Shown here one piece after another: positions 44,580-54,648 of a stretch of DNA of 64,000 bases. Every line of letters starts with the position of its first letter. Position 1 is the stretch's first letter. A model generated the notes under the pieces. The model saw nothing but the letters and a program-made list of their open reading frames with translations, ran no database searches and was not told the DNA's origin. The stretch is from Acidimicrobiia bacterium (GTDB lineage Bacteria; Actinomycetota; Acidimicrobiia; Acidimicrobiales; Poriferisodalaceae). The position numbers and the translations under genes were made by a program. The stretch lies in assembly GCA_022827265.1 (NCBI GenBank), contig JAJDTF010000018.1, positions 1 to 64,000 of the forward strand. Reading direction: 5' to 3'.

Positions 44580-45875
44580 TCACGGCAGCAACGCCGAAAG
44601 CGGTCGCTCCGTGCTCAGCGGTGTCGCCGAGGCGTCGGCGGCTTCGACTTCCTCACGCGTGACGCCCAGCATGAACAGGATCGCGTCCAGGTACGGCACG
44701 TTCACGGTGGTGTCGGCCGCATCGGCAACCACCGGCTTGGCGTTGAAGGCGATGCCGAGCCCGGCTGCCGTCAGCATGGGGAGATCGTTGGCCCCGTCGC
44801 CCACCGCCACGATCTGCTCCAGCGGCACACCCTCGATGTAGGCAAGCTGGCGCAGCAGCCGCGCCTTGGCCTCGGCGTCGATCACCTCGCCGACCACCTC
44901 GCCGGTCAGCCTGCCGTCGCGGATCTCGAGCTCGTTCGCGTAGGCGTGATCGAACTTGAACCGCTTCGCGAGGTGATCGGTGAAGTGCGTGAAGCCGCCC
45001 GAGATGATCGCCACCTTGTAGCCCAGCCGCTTCAGGGTGCGGGCGAAGGTGCGGGCGCCCCGCGTGAGATTCATGTGCACAATGGCCGTGTCGATGATCG
45101 CGACGGGCTGGCCGGTCAGCAGCCTCACCCGCTGGCGCAGCGCCGTCTCGAAGTCGATCTCGCCGGCCATGGCCGCGGCGGTCAGCTCCGCCGAGCGAGC
45201 TTCGTGCCCGGCCTCGGCGGCCAGCAGGTCGATCACCTCGTTGCGGATCAGGGTGGAATCCACGTCCATCACGATCATGCGGGTCGAGCGCCGTGACAGG
45301 CCGTGGGGCTGAACCGCGATGTCGATCCGGCGGTCTGCGGCCACCTCGATCAGGTCGGTTCGCAGCTTGTCGCTCTCCGCTCCTTCGACCAGGAACTCGT
45401 AGCTCCACACCGGGAAGCGGGAGAGGCGGTGGATGCGGTCGATGTTCCCGCCGCTGGCGGCGATGGCCCCGGTCACGACCGACAGGTCGGCGGGCTTGAG
45501 CTCGGGCGCCAAGGCGGTCACCACGAGACGCTCCGCATGCTTGGTCGGCGTGGCGTCGACGACCTCGAAGTTCATCTCCAGGCCCCGCTCGTAGCCGAAC
45601 AGCAGAACCTCTTTGACGAGGTCTCGGCCTGCAGGAACCGTGATCGCGAGCCCGAGCGTGAGCTGGCGGCGGACGACGACCTGCTCCATGTCCTGCACGT
45701 CCGCGCCGGCACCCGAGAGCAGTGCCAGCAGGTCGGTGGTGATGCCTGGGCCGTCGGGGCCGGTCACCCGGATGAGGATCGTGTCCCTGGGCGCACTGTC
45801 GTCCGCTGAATCGCCGGCAGCATCGTCGGCGCCGCCGCCGGCAGCGTCGTCGGCTGCATTGTCGTCAGGGGCCAT
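44580..45875 (-). CDS. serB: Phosphoserine phosphatase with N-terminal ACT domains
   Basis: The 431-aa protein starts with an acidic Ala/Asp-rich stretch, then ACT-type regulatory domains (RVTGPDGPGITTDLLALL ... LVVTALAPEL). The HAD catalytic domain has MDVDSTLIRNEVIDLLA as motif I and VGDGANDLPML as the last motif. It makes serine from phosphoserine; the ACT domains likely sense serine or glycine. It lies 54 nt upstream of the Sec-ArsC gene, close to glycine cleavage genes. Confidence 0.94.
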   Translation of the reverse strand: MAPDDNAADDAAGGGADDAAGDSADDSAPRDTILIRVTGPDGPGITTDLLALLSGAGADVQDMEQVVVRRQLTLGLAITVPAGRDLVKEVLLFGYERGLEMNFEVVDATPTKHAERLVVTALAPELKPADLSVVTGAIAASGGNIDRIHRLSRFPVWSYEFLVEGAESDKLRTDLIEVAADRRIDIAVQPHGLSRRSTRMIVMDVDSTLIRNEVIDLLAAEAGHEARSAELTAAAMAGEIDFETALRQRVRLLTGQPVAIIDTAIVHMNLTRGARTFARTLKRLGYKVAIISGGFTHFTDHLAKRFKFDHAYANELEIRDGRLTGEVVGEVIDAEAKARLLRQLAYIEGVPLEQIVAVGDGANDLPMLTAAGLGIAFNAKPVVADAADTTVNVPYLDAILFMLGVTREEVEAADASATPLSTERPLSALLP

Positions 45876-45940
45876 TGGGTCGCGCAGGCTACCGCCCGGT
45901 CGGGCTATGAGAATCTGGCATCGCCGCGTAGGCTCAAGCC

Positions 45941-47776
45941 ATGCCGAGCTACCGATCTGTCACCTCTACAGCAGGCCGAAATCAGGCCGGGGCTCGAGCG
46001 TTGTGGCGTGCCACCGGCATGACCGACGAGGACTTCGGCAAGCCGATCATCGCCATCTCCAACTCGTTCACCCAGTTCGTTCCGGGCCATGTCCATCTGA
46101 AGGACCTGGGCCAGCTCGTCGCCCGCGAGATCGAGGCCGCTGGGGGCGTGGCGAAGGAGTTCAACACCATCGCCGTCGACGACGGCATCGCCATGGGCCA
46201 CGACGGGATGCTCTACAGCCTGCCGTCGCGAGACCTCATCGCCGATGCGGTCGAGTACATGGTGAATGCCCACTGTGCCGATGCGCTCGTGTGCATCAGC
46301 AATTGCGACAAGATCACCCCCGGGATGCTCAACGCCGCGATGCGGCTGAACATTCCGACCGTGTTCGTCTCCGGCGGTCCCATGGAAGCCGGCAAGACGA
46401 AGCTGGCCACCCAGAAGGTCGACCTCATCAACGTGATGGTGGTGGCCGCCGACGACTCCGTCAGCGACGAGGACGTCGCCGAGATGGAGCGATCGGGCTG
46501 TCCCACCTGCGGTTCGTGCTCGGGCATGTTCACGGCCAATTCCATGAACTGCCTCACCGAGGCGCTGGGCCTGTCGCTGCCGGGCAACGGGACGGTGGTG
46601 GCGACCCATTCGGACCGCCGTGAGCTGTTCCTGGAGGCAGGGCGATTGGTAGTCGAGCTGTGCCGCCGTTACTACCAGGAAGACGACGCATCGGTGCTGC
46701 CGCGCTCGATCGGCAGCTTCGAGGCATTCGAGAACGCCATGACGCTCGACATCGCCATGGGCGGGTCCACCAACACGATCCTGCACCTGCTGGCCGCCGC
46801 CCAGGAGGCCGAGCTCGACTTCACGATGGCCGACATCGACCGGCTGTCGCGCAAGGTGCCCAACATCTGCAAGGTGGCGCCGGCGTCGGAGTTCTTCCAC
46901 GTCGAGGACGTGCACCGTGCCGGCGGGGTCATGGGCATCATGGCCGAGCTGAACCGGGCGGGCCTCATCGCCAACCAGGTGCCGACGGTGCATTCGCCGA
47001 CCATGTTCGACGCCATCTCCCGCTGGGACGTGGCCACCAACGACGATGCGTCGCTGGCCGAATTCTTCCGGGCCGGTCCGGCGGGCATCCCGACGCAGGT
47101 GGCGTTCAGCCAGTCAGAGCGCTACCGCACGCTGGACGTCGACCGCGAGCGGGGCTGCATCCGCTCGGTCGACTGCGCGTACTCCGCCGATGGCGGGCTG
47201 GCGATCCTGTACGGCAACCTCGCCCCCGACGGCTGCGTGGTGAAGACCGCCGGGGTGGACGAGTCGATCTGGGTGTTCTCCGGCCCGGCTCACGTGGTCG
47301 AGAGCCAGGACGAAGCGGTCGAGCACATTCTCGACGGCGAGGTCGTGGCCGGCGATGTGGTGGTGGTTCGATACGAGGGGCCGCGTGGCGGCCCGGGCAT
47401 GCAGGAGATGCTGTACCCCACCTCGTACCTGAAGTCGAAGGGACTCGGCAAGGCGTGTGCGCTCGTCACCGACGGTCGGTTCTCGGGCGGCACATCAGGC
47501 CTGTCGATCGGCCATGTCTCGCCGGAGGCTGCCTCGGGCGGTCTCATCGGGCTCGTGCGCAATGGCGACATCATCGAGATCGACATCCCGAACCGCACGA
47601 TCAACCTCGCCGTCGACGACGCCGAGTTGGACCGGCGCCGCGCCGAGCAGGACGAGGCGGGCTGGCAGCCAGCCGAGCCCCGCCCACGCCAGGTCAGCAC
47701 CGCCTTGCGTGCCTACGCGGCAATGGCCACCAGCGCCGACAGGGGCGCGGTGCGCGACCTGTCGATGCTGGGCTGA
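45941..47776 (+). CDS. ilvD: Dihydroxy-acid dehydratase
   Basis: IlvD, of 611 aa, forms 2-oxoacids in branched-chain amino acid synthesis and carries an Fe-S cluster. Conserved segments [33 protein letters not shown] and [20 protein letters not shown] are all present, with NDDAS. Full-length and intact. It diverges from serB with a 65-nt gap. Confidence 0.97.
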   Translation: MPSYRSVTSTAGRNQAGARALWRATGMTDEDFGKPIIAISNSFTQFVPGHVHLKDLGQLVAREIEAAGGVAKEFNTIAVDDGIAMGHDGMLYSLPSRDLIADAVEYMVNAHCADALVCISNCDKITPGMLNAAMRLNIPTVFVSGGPMEAGKTKLATQKVDLINVMVVAADDSVSDEDVAEMERSGCPTCGSCSGMFTANSMNCLTEALGLSLPGNGTVVATHSDRRELFLEAGRLVVELCRRYYQEDDASVLPRSIGSFEAFENAMTLDIAMGGSTNTILHLLAAAQEAELDFTMADIDRLSRKVPNICKVAPASEFFHVEDVHRAGGVMGIMAELNRAGLIANQVPTVHSPTMFDAISRWDVATNDDASLAEFFRAGPAGIPTQVAFSQSERYRTLDVDRERGCIRSVDCAYSADGGLAILYGNLAPDGCVVKTAGVDESIWVFSGPAHVVESQDEAVEHILDGEVVAGDVVVVRYEGPRGGPGMQEMLYPTSYLKSKGLGKACALVTDGRFSGGTSGLSIGHVSPEAASGGLIGLVRNGDIIEIDIPNRTINLAVDDAELDRRRAEQDEAGWQPAEPRPRQVSTALRAYAAMATSADRGAVRDLSMLG

Positions 47777-47926
47777 GCAGCTCACCCTGACAGCCGCTTC
47801 GGACCAGATTGCTCGCGTCAACCCGCGTGCCCTGCTCGCTCTGCCTCGCGCCTTCCGCGGAACCGCGGCGGCACAGTGAAGGGGTTCCCCTGACTCCGTC
47901 CGAGGCTGCGCCGTAACCTCACTGCG

Positions 47927-49603
47927 GTGACGGCGACGGACAGCGCCCTCGAGACTCCGGCCCAGCCGGACCACAGCCATCTCGACTCGGCGCGCGGCTG
48001 GGTGACCGCATGCGGCGCGGCGATCGTCGTCATGGCCGGCTTCGGCACCATCTACAGCTTCACCGCCTTCGCCAACGACATGGCCGAAGAGTTCGACACC
48101 GGCCTGGGCCCGATCTCGATCGTGTTCGGGGTCACCGTGTTCCTGTACTTCGGAAGCGCCGTGGTGTCGGGCCGTCTCTATGACCGCTTCGGCATCGTGC
48201 CCCTGCTGATCGTCGGCGGCGCCCTGTTCGTCGGCGGGCTGGTTGCCACCTCGCAGGTATCGGTGCTGTGGCATGGCTACCTGCTGTTCGGCTTCGGTCT
48301 CGGCTTCGGCGGCGGCCTGTTCAACGCTCCGCTCTTCGCGCTCACCGCGATGTGGTTCGCGAAGCATCGGGCGATGGCCCAAGGAATCGTGGCGACGGGT
48401 TCTGGGCTCGGGACGATGATCTATATCCCGCTCGCCCAGTGGCTCCTGCGCGAATACGGCTGGCGCGCCGGCATGCGTTGGCTGGCCGTGATCGCCGCAG
48501 TGATCCTCGTGTTCGGACTGCTCGTCATTCGCCAGCCCCCGAGAGTCGAGATGGGCGACCCCCGCAGGCATCTGTCGCTGGTGGTGCGGACATCCGCGTT
48601 CTGGCAGATGGGACTCGCCGGCATCATGTTCACCATTGCCGTCATCGGCACGATCGGACTGCTCATACCGTTTGCTGTCGACGACGGCGTGCCTGAGATC
48701 GCGGCGGGGTTGCTCGGCTTCACGGTCGGGTTGTCGAGCATCGTGGGCCGGCTCGCTCTGACGAGCCTGGCGAGGCCCTTGGGTTCGGTTCGGCTGTTGA
48801 AGATCGCTTTCATGGGGCTGCCGGTTGCCTACGCCGTATGGTTCGTCAGCACGCGGGTGAGCGTGCTCGAGACCAAGTACGTCTTGCTGGTCGTATTCGT
48901 CTCTGTGCTTGGCGTCTCCTATGGCGGATTCGTGGCACTGCTGGGCGATGTCACCGCCCATCTGTTCGGTTTGGCCGGCATCGGCGCGGTGGTCGGCATC
49001 TTCTTCTTCTTTTCCGGCACGGGTGCACTCATCGGCCCGCCGCTGCTGGGCTTCACCCGAGATGCGAGCGGTGGCATCACGACACCGATCGCGATGGTCG
49101 GGTTCATCGCCTTGGTGGGTGTCTTCGTGCTCCTGCCGATGACCCGCCATCCGCTGGCACTGCCGACCTACATCGGGCCAGGCGGAGTGCCATCGCGGGT
49201 CACCGCATCGCCGCGCCAAGTACCGATGACCGAGGCATCACCAGCGCCAGCGGCGCAGCGACCGCTTGCACCGGTGCGGCTGCGTGGCACAGTGCCCGCC
49301 CCGGCTACGGCCGGAGTCGCCGCCAGCGCTGCGGCCAGAACAGTGCAGCGACCGCTGGAGACTGTGGGCGCAACAACGCCATCGCCGACTCCCGCAGCGA
49401 TTCCCATGGTCCCGACAGTCCCGGCAGTCCCGAGCGTTCGTCCGCTGGACGACGGTCTCGTGGCTGCGATGTCGCAGCCGCGTTCCGCCGCCCTGCAAGA
49501 TGCGCCACCCGAGGTGTTCTGGCCAGTTCTGCTCGATGATGCGCAGAGTTACAACGGCGTCGATGAGCCTGCGAGCGCCAGTGACATGGCCCGCAGCAAT
49601 TGA
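47927..49603 (+). CDS. MFS transporter of the oxalate/formate antiporter type, with long C-terminal tail
   Basis: Twelve hydrophobic segments are expected (AAIVVMAGFGTIYSFTAF, FGLGFGGGLFNAPLFAL, TIAVIGTIGLLIPFAV, VGIFFFFSGTGALIGPPLL). RLYDRFGIVPLL is the loop 2-3 region. After about residue 410 a tail of roughly 150 residues rich in Ala/Pro/Val follows, which is not part of the transporter fold. Start GTG 47927. Substrate (a small carboxylate) is by family only. Confidence 0.85.
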   Translation: MTATDSALETPAQPDHSHLDSARGWVTACGAAIVVMAGFGTIYSFTAFANDMAEEFDTGLGPISIVFGVTVFLYFGSAVVSGRLYDRFGIVPLLIVGGALFVGGLVATSQVSVLWHGYLLFGFGLGFGGGLFNAPLFALTAMWFAKHRAMAQGIVATGSGLGTMIYIPLAQWLLREYGWRAGMRWLAVIAAVILVFGLLVIRQPPRVEMGDPRRHLSLVVRTSAFWQMGLAGIMFTIAVIGTIGLLIPFAVDDGVPEIAAGLLGFTVGLSSIVGRLALTSLARPLGSVRLLKIAFMGLPVAYAVWFVSTRVSVLETKYVLLVVFVSVLGVSYGGFVALLGDVTAHLFGLAGIGAVVGIFFFFSGTGALIGPPLLGFTRDASGGITTPIAMVGFIALVGVFVLLPMTRHPLALPTYIGPGGVPSRVTASPRQVPMTEASPAPAAQRPLAPVRLRGTVPAPATAGVAASAAARTVQRPLETVGATTPSPTPAAIPMVPTVPAVPSVRPLDDGLVAAMSQPRSAALQDAPPEVFWPVLLDDAQSYNGVDEPASASDMARSN

Positions 49604-49695
49604 ACCTGATCGCTGGTTCACTTGCCTCGCACGAGTTCGCAGATGCAGCCGATACAGCCGATACAGCCAACGCAGTTCCTCGGGAGGCAAGCGGG

Positions 49696-50253
49696 GTGAG
49701 CGACCAGCCACAGGAACCACTGGAGCCGCAGCCGACCGACGCCGTGCCCCGGGCTCCCGTGCCGGTGCTGAGCGGCACGGTGCAGGAGGGGTGGATCGAC
49801 TACAACGGCCACCTCAACGCCGGCTACTACCTGGTGGCCTTCGACGACGCCATCGCGCCGTGGATGGACTTCATCGGCATGGGTACCGCCCATCGTGAGG
49901 TGCGCGACATCACGACGTTCTCGGCGGAGAACCACATCACCTATGTGCGCGAGATCGGGCCCGATGAGCCATATGTCATATCGGTCCAGCTGCTGGGATT
50001 CGACCGCAAACGGGTGCATGCCTTCCAGACGATGTTCCAGACCCGCGATGACTACCTCGTCGCCACCTGCGAAGTCATGTCGTTGCACATCGACGGCCCG
50101 ACTCGGCGTGTGGGGTTGATGGCCGACGAGCCCTACCGGCGGCTCGGCGAGATCTGGGAGGCACACCAGCACTTGCCGGTGCCGCCCCAGGTCGGCCATG
50201 TGATCAGCATCCGGCCCTCGGAGGAGGCCTCGCTGCACCCCGACCTCGCCTGA
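49696..50253 (+). CDS. Hotdog-fold thioesterase family protein
   Basis: Start GTG 49696 has a GGAGG at 8 nt; a TTG at 49600 overlapping the MFS stop is an alternative. The product has VQEGWIDYNGHLNAGYYLVAFDDAI (hotdog helix; N-G-H-x-N) and EIGPDEPYVISVQLLG. This pattern fits the thioesterases linked to carnitine or betaine catabolism; a carnitine-type dehydrogenase and BKACE gene are at 60031-61961. The substrate is inferred. Confidence 0.75.
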   Translation: MSDQPQEPLEPQPTDAVPRAPVPVLSGTVQEGWIDYNGHLNAGYYLVAFDDAIAPWMDFIGMGTAHREVRDITTFSAENHITYVREIGPDEPYVISVQLLGFDRKRVHAFQTMFQTRDDYLVATCEVMSLHIDGPTRRVGLMADEPYRRLGEIWEAHQHLPVPPQVGHVISIRPSEEASLHPDLA

Positions 50254-50371
50254 GGTTCGGGCCTAGCGCGGCCGTCGCTGTCGCGAGTCGTCTGCGGGCG
50301 TACCTGCACAAGCCCCGCCCGACGATTCGGCAACCCGGTCGAAGTCGCGGCATGCTGACTAACTTGCGGCC

Positions 50372-51124
50372 GTGGAGATCTTCGGCGTGGTCAACGCCTC
50401 TCCGGACTCGAAGGCCGACTTCTCGGTGGTTGAGGGTTGCGCCGAAGCTGCCGCACGAGGAGCCGAGCTGCTGGCCGAGGGCGCCGACCATTTCGACCTC
50501 GGCGGCGAAGGCTCCACGCCGGGAAGCGACGAGGTCAGCGCCGACGACGAGTGGCGCCGAGTCGAAGGGCCGCTGCGCGGGCTGCTGTCGCTGGGTGCTG
50601 AGGTGGCGATCGACACCCGCAAGCCCGACGTAGCGCGCCGAGCCCTCGACGCCGGCGCAACGGTGCTGAATGCGGGCGACGCTTTGCAGTCACTCGAGAT
50701 GATCAAGCTTGCTGCGGAGCGCGAGGTCACCGTGGTGCTCCCGTTCATGCTGGGCCGTGACTTCCGCAGCGTCCGCGATGTGCGAGGTGACCCGGTGACG
50801 GTCATGGTCGAATGGTTCGCCTCGCGGATCGAGCGACTGCGCGAGGCGGGGGTGAAACAGCAGCTGCTGCTCGACTGTGGTGTCGGCTTCGGCCCGCACG
50901 ACATGGACTGGCCCGAACGAGCGGCCTACCAGCGAGCCATCTACAGCGGCCTCGGCGAGCTGCGCCGCTTCGACCTGCCGCTGTACGTGCCAGTGCCCTG
51001 GCTGCAGACACCCGACCGCCTCGAACTGCTCGATCTGGCGCTCACCCAGCAGCCCGACTACGTGCGAGCCCACCGCCCCGCCCAGGTCCGCGAACACCAC
51101 GCCGCCCTCACCGCAGCCAGCTAG
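50372..51124 (+). CDS. Dihydropteroate synthase-like protein
   Basis: Start GTG 50372. The TIM barrel shows IFGVVNASPDSKADFS (DHPS has NxTPDSF), HFDLGGEGSTPGSDEVSADDEWRR, AIDTRKPDVARRALDAGATVLNAG and LLDCGVGFGP. The later KxxSR-type signature seen in bona fide FolP (motif with Lys and Arg near the C-terminus) is weak: RAHRPAQVREHH. It may be a second DHPS-like enzyme and not the main FolP. Confidence 0.75.
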   Translation: MEIFGVVNASPDSKADFSVVEGCAEAAARGAELLAEGADHFDLGGEGSTPGSDEVSADDEWRRVEGPLRGLLSLGAEVAIDTRKPDVARRALDAGATVLNAGDALQSLEMIKLAAEREVTVVLPFMLGRDFRSVRDVRGDPVTVMVEWFASRIERLREAGVKQQLLLDCGVGFGPHDMDWPERAAYQRAIYSGLGELRRFDLPLYVPVPWLQTPDRLELLDLALTQQPDYVRAHRPAQVREHHAALTAAS

Positions 51125-51248
51125 ATCGGGTCCCCTACGGCGGCGTCGAAAATGACTACGCACCAGAACCCATCGGCGGATACGGTCGCCGGTAGCGGCC
51201 GACCCCGTGGCGAAGGGGCCGAGGACCATGTGAGCGCAGGTGCAACCG

Positions 51249-51461
51249 ATGGGCGAGTGGATCGATGCAGGGCTGTCGCTGGTGAGCCGCCGTCGCCGCC
51301 GGCTTCGCGGCATGAGGAGGCTGGTTGCCGAGTATGAGGCTGAGCACGGCTCGTTCACGGATGACGAATTGGAGGCGCTGAGGACCCGGAACCTCGTTGC
51401 GGCAGAGGCCGTCCGGGCAGAGGTACACGAACGGGCGGCGTCTCGTGAGCCTGGTACTTGA
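51249..51461 (+). CDS. Antitoxin of a type II toxin-antitoxin pair
   Basis: The 70-aa product (start ATG 51249, AGGTG upstream) has a basic N-terminus (SRRRRRLRGMRRLVAEYE) and the AEYEAEHGSFTDDELEALR pattern usual in antitoxins paired with PIN toxins. Its end overlaps the toxin start by 17 nt. It is expected to bind and repress its own promoter with the toxin. Confidence 0.75.
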   Translation: MGEWIDAGLSLVSRRRRRLRGMRRLVAEYEAEHGSFTDDELEALRTRNLVAAEAVRAEVHERAASREPGT

Positions 51462-51825
51462 TGCTGGCGCGTTTGTGGCGCTCGAGCGTCGCGACCGTGA
51501 CATGTGGGCCATCCTCGGGCTGAGCGAGCGCAGCGGGAGCACCGCCAGGACCCACGGCGGTGTCATTGCGCAGGTGTGGCGGTCAGGCGGCGGGCGACAG
51601 GCCGTGCTGGCTCGCGCCGTTCGGAGCATTGAGACGTTGCCGCTCGACCTGCGTCTTGGACAACAGGCGGGCAGGTTGATGGCTCGCGCGGGGTTGCATG
51701 ACGCCATAGACGCAGCCTTGGTCGCAATGTGCAAGGACGGCGATCAGATTGCGACGTCCGACCCGAGCGATCTTGGACGCCTCGTCGCGGCCGCGGGCAT
51801 CCGAATCGACGTCATCCCGGTCTGA
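51445..51825 (+). CDS. PIN-domain toxin (VapC-type ribonuclease)
   Basis: Start GTG 51445 (VSLVLDAGAFVALERRD) gives 126 aa. PIN acidic residues are in LVLDAGAFVALE (Asp and Glu), GLHDAIDAALVA and ATSDPSDLGRLVAA. VapC toxins cut tRNA or rRNA when the antitoxin is lost. It is coupled to the antitoxin gene by overlap. Confidence 0.82.
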   Translation: MSLVLDAGAFVALERRDRDMWAILGLSERSGSTARTHGGVIAQVWRSGGGRQAVLARAVRSIETLPLDLRLGQQAGRLMARAGLHDAIDAALVAMCKDGDQIATSDPSDLGRLVAAAGIRIDVIPV

Positions 51826-51887
51826 TCGCCCCCGACCGTCCCACGCGCGCTGGCGTCGACGGGCGAGCAACCGGCCCCCCGGGAGCT

Positions 51888-53396
51888 TCAGTGTGGGGGT
51901 GCTCGGGGCCCGTTGCGTCCGCTGACGTCGTTGGTTGGCCGGTCTGCTGGCGGGCCTGCGGGTCGGTCTGTTGGTCGGCCGGCGGGTTGGTGTGCCGATG
52001 GGCCTTCGGGCTGGTCCGTGGGCCGGTGTGTCGGTTGGTTTGGTGGTTGAAGCCCGAAACCGGGGACATCGGGGTTCCACTCGACGGTGAAGCCTTGTCG
52101 GTGGATCTTGTCGTTGTGGCAGTCCGGGCAGACCGTGACGAGGTTGTCGTAGTCGGTGCGTCCGTCGTGTCGCCAGAAGTCGATGTGGTGGTGCTGGCAG
52201 CGCTCGGGCGGAATGCCGCACCCGACGCAGCCTTTGTCTCTGAATGCGAGCGCGGCACGCTGCATATCGGTGGCGGTGCGGCTGGTGCGTCCCATGCGAA
52301 GGTCGCCGGTAGCGGCCTCGAAGATCGTCGGCAGCACCTGGGCGTCGACCGCGATCTTGGCGATCTCATCGATGGGGATCGGCGTGCTGTCTGCGAGGCG
52401 GCCGTTGGCGAGTTGGTGGTTGACCATGTCGTAGTCGGCCACGACGATCAGCGACGCGCCCGAGGGACGCTTGGCGTCGGGGTCAAGCATGAGCTGGGTG
52501 ATGGCGTCGGCAGTGCGCTGTGGGGGAGTGCGCTGCGCTGCGGCGTCTTCGTTCTTGAACAACCGCCGTTCGGTGGCGGCGATCACTGTGCCGAGGCGAG
52601 CGCCGGTAAGCGGGTCGACCTCGAGATGCACGACGGTCATGCCGTCGCAGTGACGGGTAACGATCTTGCCCGAGCGTGCCTGGCGCTGCCGCTCCAGTAC
52701 CGATACGCCGTCATCCGCGCTGACCTCGGCGACATGGCGAGCAACGGTGCGGCGGAATTCGTCATAGCCCTCATGGGGTGCCCGGCCGGCCAGGAATCCC
52801 TCGTCTATTGGGGCATCGCCGGCGGCGCGAGCGATCAGCTGCGCATGGCCCACCGGAACCGATCCCTCGGCGAGTCCCTCCCGTGTCGCGTTCAGTTCTC
52901 CGAGCCGTACAGCGTCGCGGACCTCGCCACGTGCTTTGCGGCCCGAGACCGCCATGACGTTCGTGGCGGCGTGCGCGGCAGCACCGTCGCCGCTGCGGCG
53001 GGCGATCTCGCCCAGCGTGTCGGCTTTCATTGCCGCCAGCCGCGACTCGGCCCGAGCGATCTCACCCAACCGCGCACGCAGACCGGCCCCGCACAATCCG
53101 ACTACATCGACCGCATCCACACGCACGCCGCCCGCCGAGCCCTCAGCCTCCGAACCGGTCCCGGCGCTGTCCCCTGGCATGGCGGTGGGGAGCGTGGTTC
53201 CGACCGATGCACTCTCGCGCCCCAGGTCGGTTTCGGCGTCGCGGGGCGGTCCGGCAGACGGGGGTGTGGAAACGCCCGGCGCGTTCTCGCGCCCTGAGTC
53301 GGGCTCGGCGCCGCCAGACGGAATCGCAATCGCTAAGGCATCTGCGGAGAGCGCTCCGTTGTGCCCTGAAGCGGGTTCCGCGCCGTTCCTCAACAT
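51888..53396 (-). CDS. DUF222/HNH endonuclease domain protein (mycobacterial 13E12-repeat type)
   Basis: The 502-aa protein has a long N-terminal Pro/Gly/Glu stretch, a DUF222 helical region (DVVGLCGAGLRARLGEIARAES), and a C-terminal HNH domain CVGCGIPPERCQHHHIDFW ... CPDCHNDKIH with two Cys pairs. A Pro/Asp/Arg-rich tail follows, encoded by repetitive DNA. Such proteins are multi-copy in actinobacteria and often linked to mobile elements. Start at ATG 53396. Confidence 0.88.
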   Translation of the reverse strand: MLRNGAEPASGHNGALSADALAIAIPSGGAEPDSGRENAPGVSTPPSAGPPRDAETDLGRESASVGTTLPTAMPGDSAGTGSEAEGSAGGVRVDAVDVVGLCGAGLRARLGEIARAESRLAAMKADTLGEIARRSGDGAAAHAATNVMAVSGRKARGEVRDAVRLGELNATREGLAEGSVPVGHAQLIARAAGDAPIDEGFLAGRAPHEGYDEFRRTVARHVAEVSADDGVSVLERQRQARSGKIVTRHCDGMTVVHLEVDPLTGARLGTVIAATERRLFKNEDAAAQRTPPQRTADAITQLMLDPDAKRPSGASLIVVADYDMVNHQLANGRLADSTPIPIDEIAKIAVDAQVLPTIFEAATGDLRMGRTSRTATDMQRAALAFRDKGCVGCGIPPERCQHHHIDFWRHDGRTDYDNLVTVCPDCHNDKIHRQGFTVEWNPDVPGFGLQPPNQPTHRPTDQPEGPSAHQPAGRPTDRPAGPPADRPTNDVSGRNGPRAPPH

Positions 53397-53478
53397 GAGA
53401 ACAACCGTACGGAGGGGGTGTTACAAGGTCACGATGCTTGTTTCCACCAGGCACGGCAGAACCAGACGCGGCTTGATC

Positions 53479-53526
53479 TACGATCCTCCGACGTGCCGCG
53501 TGGTCGGCGGAACTGCGGGAGGATCA
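53479..53526 (+). promoter_or_regulatory. Conserved leader with possible Shine-Dalgarno-sequestering hairpin, first copy
   Basis: GATCCTCC (53482-53489) is an exact complement of GGAGGATC (53518-53525), the latter holding the Shine-Dalgarno just before GTG 53527. TACGAT (53479-53484) within the same block resembles a -10. The block TGATCTACGATCCTCC is repeated before the paralogue at 55855. Either the mRNA leader folds over the ribosome site or the block is an operator or promoter. Confidence 0.55.
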
Positions 53527-54648
53527 GTGGGGTTGGAAGACGTACTTGCCAAGGCGCGCACGGAACTATCGCCCGGAAATCTGGGGCTCGAGACGAATGT
53601 GCAAGTCAAAGTTGTGCGCCCCATCTTGCGCGGCTTGGGATGGGATGATGCTGATTCTTCGCATCTGCGAGCCGAGTTCAAGACTGATTACGGACGGGTC
53701 GACGAAGCGCTCCTCGACGAGTTTGGCAACCCGTTGGTCTTCGTCGAGGCCAAGAAGCAAGGTCATCTGAAGGACGCGACTCGCCACTACAAGGCGCTGA
53801 GGCAGATCTTTCGCTACGCCAAGTACCGAGAAGTGCCGATCCTGCTGCTCATCGACGGCGAGACGTGGCACTTCTACCTGCGCCGGGCTCCAGGGCCGCC
53901 GGCAGAGCGTCGCTTCCTGCGGCTGACCCTGACCGAGCCCGCCGATATCGAGCAAGCGGCTTCCGATCTCCGCACGTATCTCAGCCGGGACGCCATGCTC
54001 CAAGGCGACTCCCTACGTGCCGCCCGCGCGCGGTTGAAGCGAGAGACGGCACGCAGCAAGAGGCGACGCGACATGGCAGCCGCGTGGCAGGCGTTGCTGG
54101 AAGCCGGCGACAAGTCTCTGCGGTCGCTGATAGCCGACAAGGTCGAACGAGACGTCGGTAAACGGCCCCCGGCAGCCGAACTCACCGACTTTCTTCGCGA
54201 ACAGGGCGCACTCGCGCCCCTCGACGGCGAGCCGGCACCATCCTCACTGCGGCCATACACCTACGACGAATTGTTCCCAGACGACCTGCCCCGAACGGAC
54301 TACACCCAGGACGAACTTGAACACCTATCGCCGGAAGAGATGTCCGACGTCGTCGAATGGTGGGCCGAGTGGGGGCTGGACGAGCCCGCAGAATCCGACC
54401 CGGCGTCGGATGACTCGAGCCAGATCGTTGAATTCGTGCTGGCTGCACAGCGCACCTACGAGGGTTGGGCGACTGCTGCCAATGAGATCCGTGAAGCGGC
54501 CGAAGAACACGACGATGAGCAGACGTATCTCGAAGCCACGCGCATGGCCGATCTTCGACAACTCGCGAGGCGCCTGCCTGTCCAGCCAAGCGGTCGAAGC
54601 AAGCAGGACCTCGTAGAAGCACTGGTCGAGTGCCTCGACTGGTTCTGA
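53527..54648 (+). CDS. HsdR-N-type nuclease-domain protein with C-terminal SAP-like region (paralogue 1)
   Basis: GTG 53527 with GGAGG gives 373 aa. Residues 1-140 match the N-terminal endonuclease domain of type I restriction subunits: GRVDEALL (Asp59), then PLVFVEAKKQG with Glu74 and Lys76. A helical middle follows. The C-terminus (MADLRQLARRLPVQPSGRSKQDLVEAL) looks like a SAP DNA-binding motif. No helicase or specificity gene is adjacent, so it is a stand-alone nuclease. Its relative is at 55855. Confidence 0.75.
   Translation: MGLEDVLAKARTELSPGNLGLETNVQVKVVRPILRGLGWDDADSSHLRAEFKTDYGRVDEALLDEFGNPLVFVEAKKQGHLKDATRHYKALRQIFRYAKYREVPILLLIDGETWHFYLRRAPGPPAERRFLRLTLTEPADIEQAASDLRTYLSRDAMLQGDSLRAARARLKRETARSKRRRDMAAAWQALLEAGDKSLRSLIADKVERDVGKRPPAAELTDFLREQGALAPLDGEPAPSSLRPYTYDELFPDDLPRTDYTQDELEHLSPEEMSDVVEWWAEWGLDEPAESDPASDDSSQIVEFVLAAQRTYEGWATAANEIREAAEEHDDEQTYLEATRMADLRQLARRLPVQPSGRSKQDLVEALVECLDWF

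Noticed and set aside
47853-47872. Terminator after ilvD (CCGCGG-AA-CCGCGG)
   Set aside because: Short self-complementary repeat in very GC-rich DNA with no T tract; too likely by chance.
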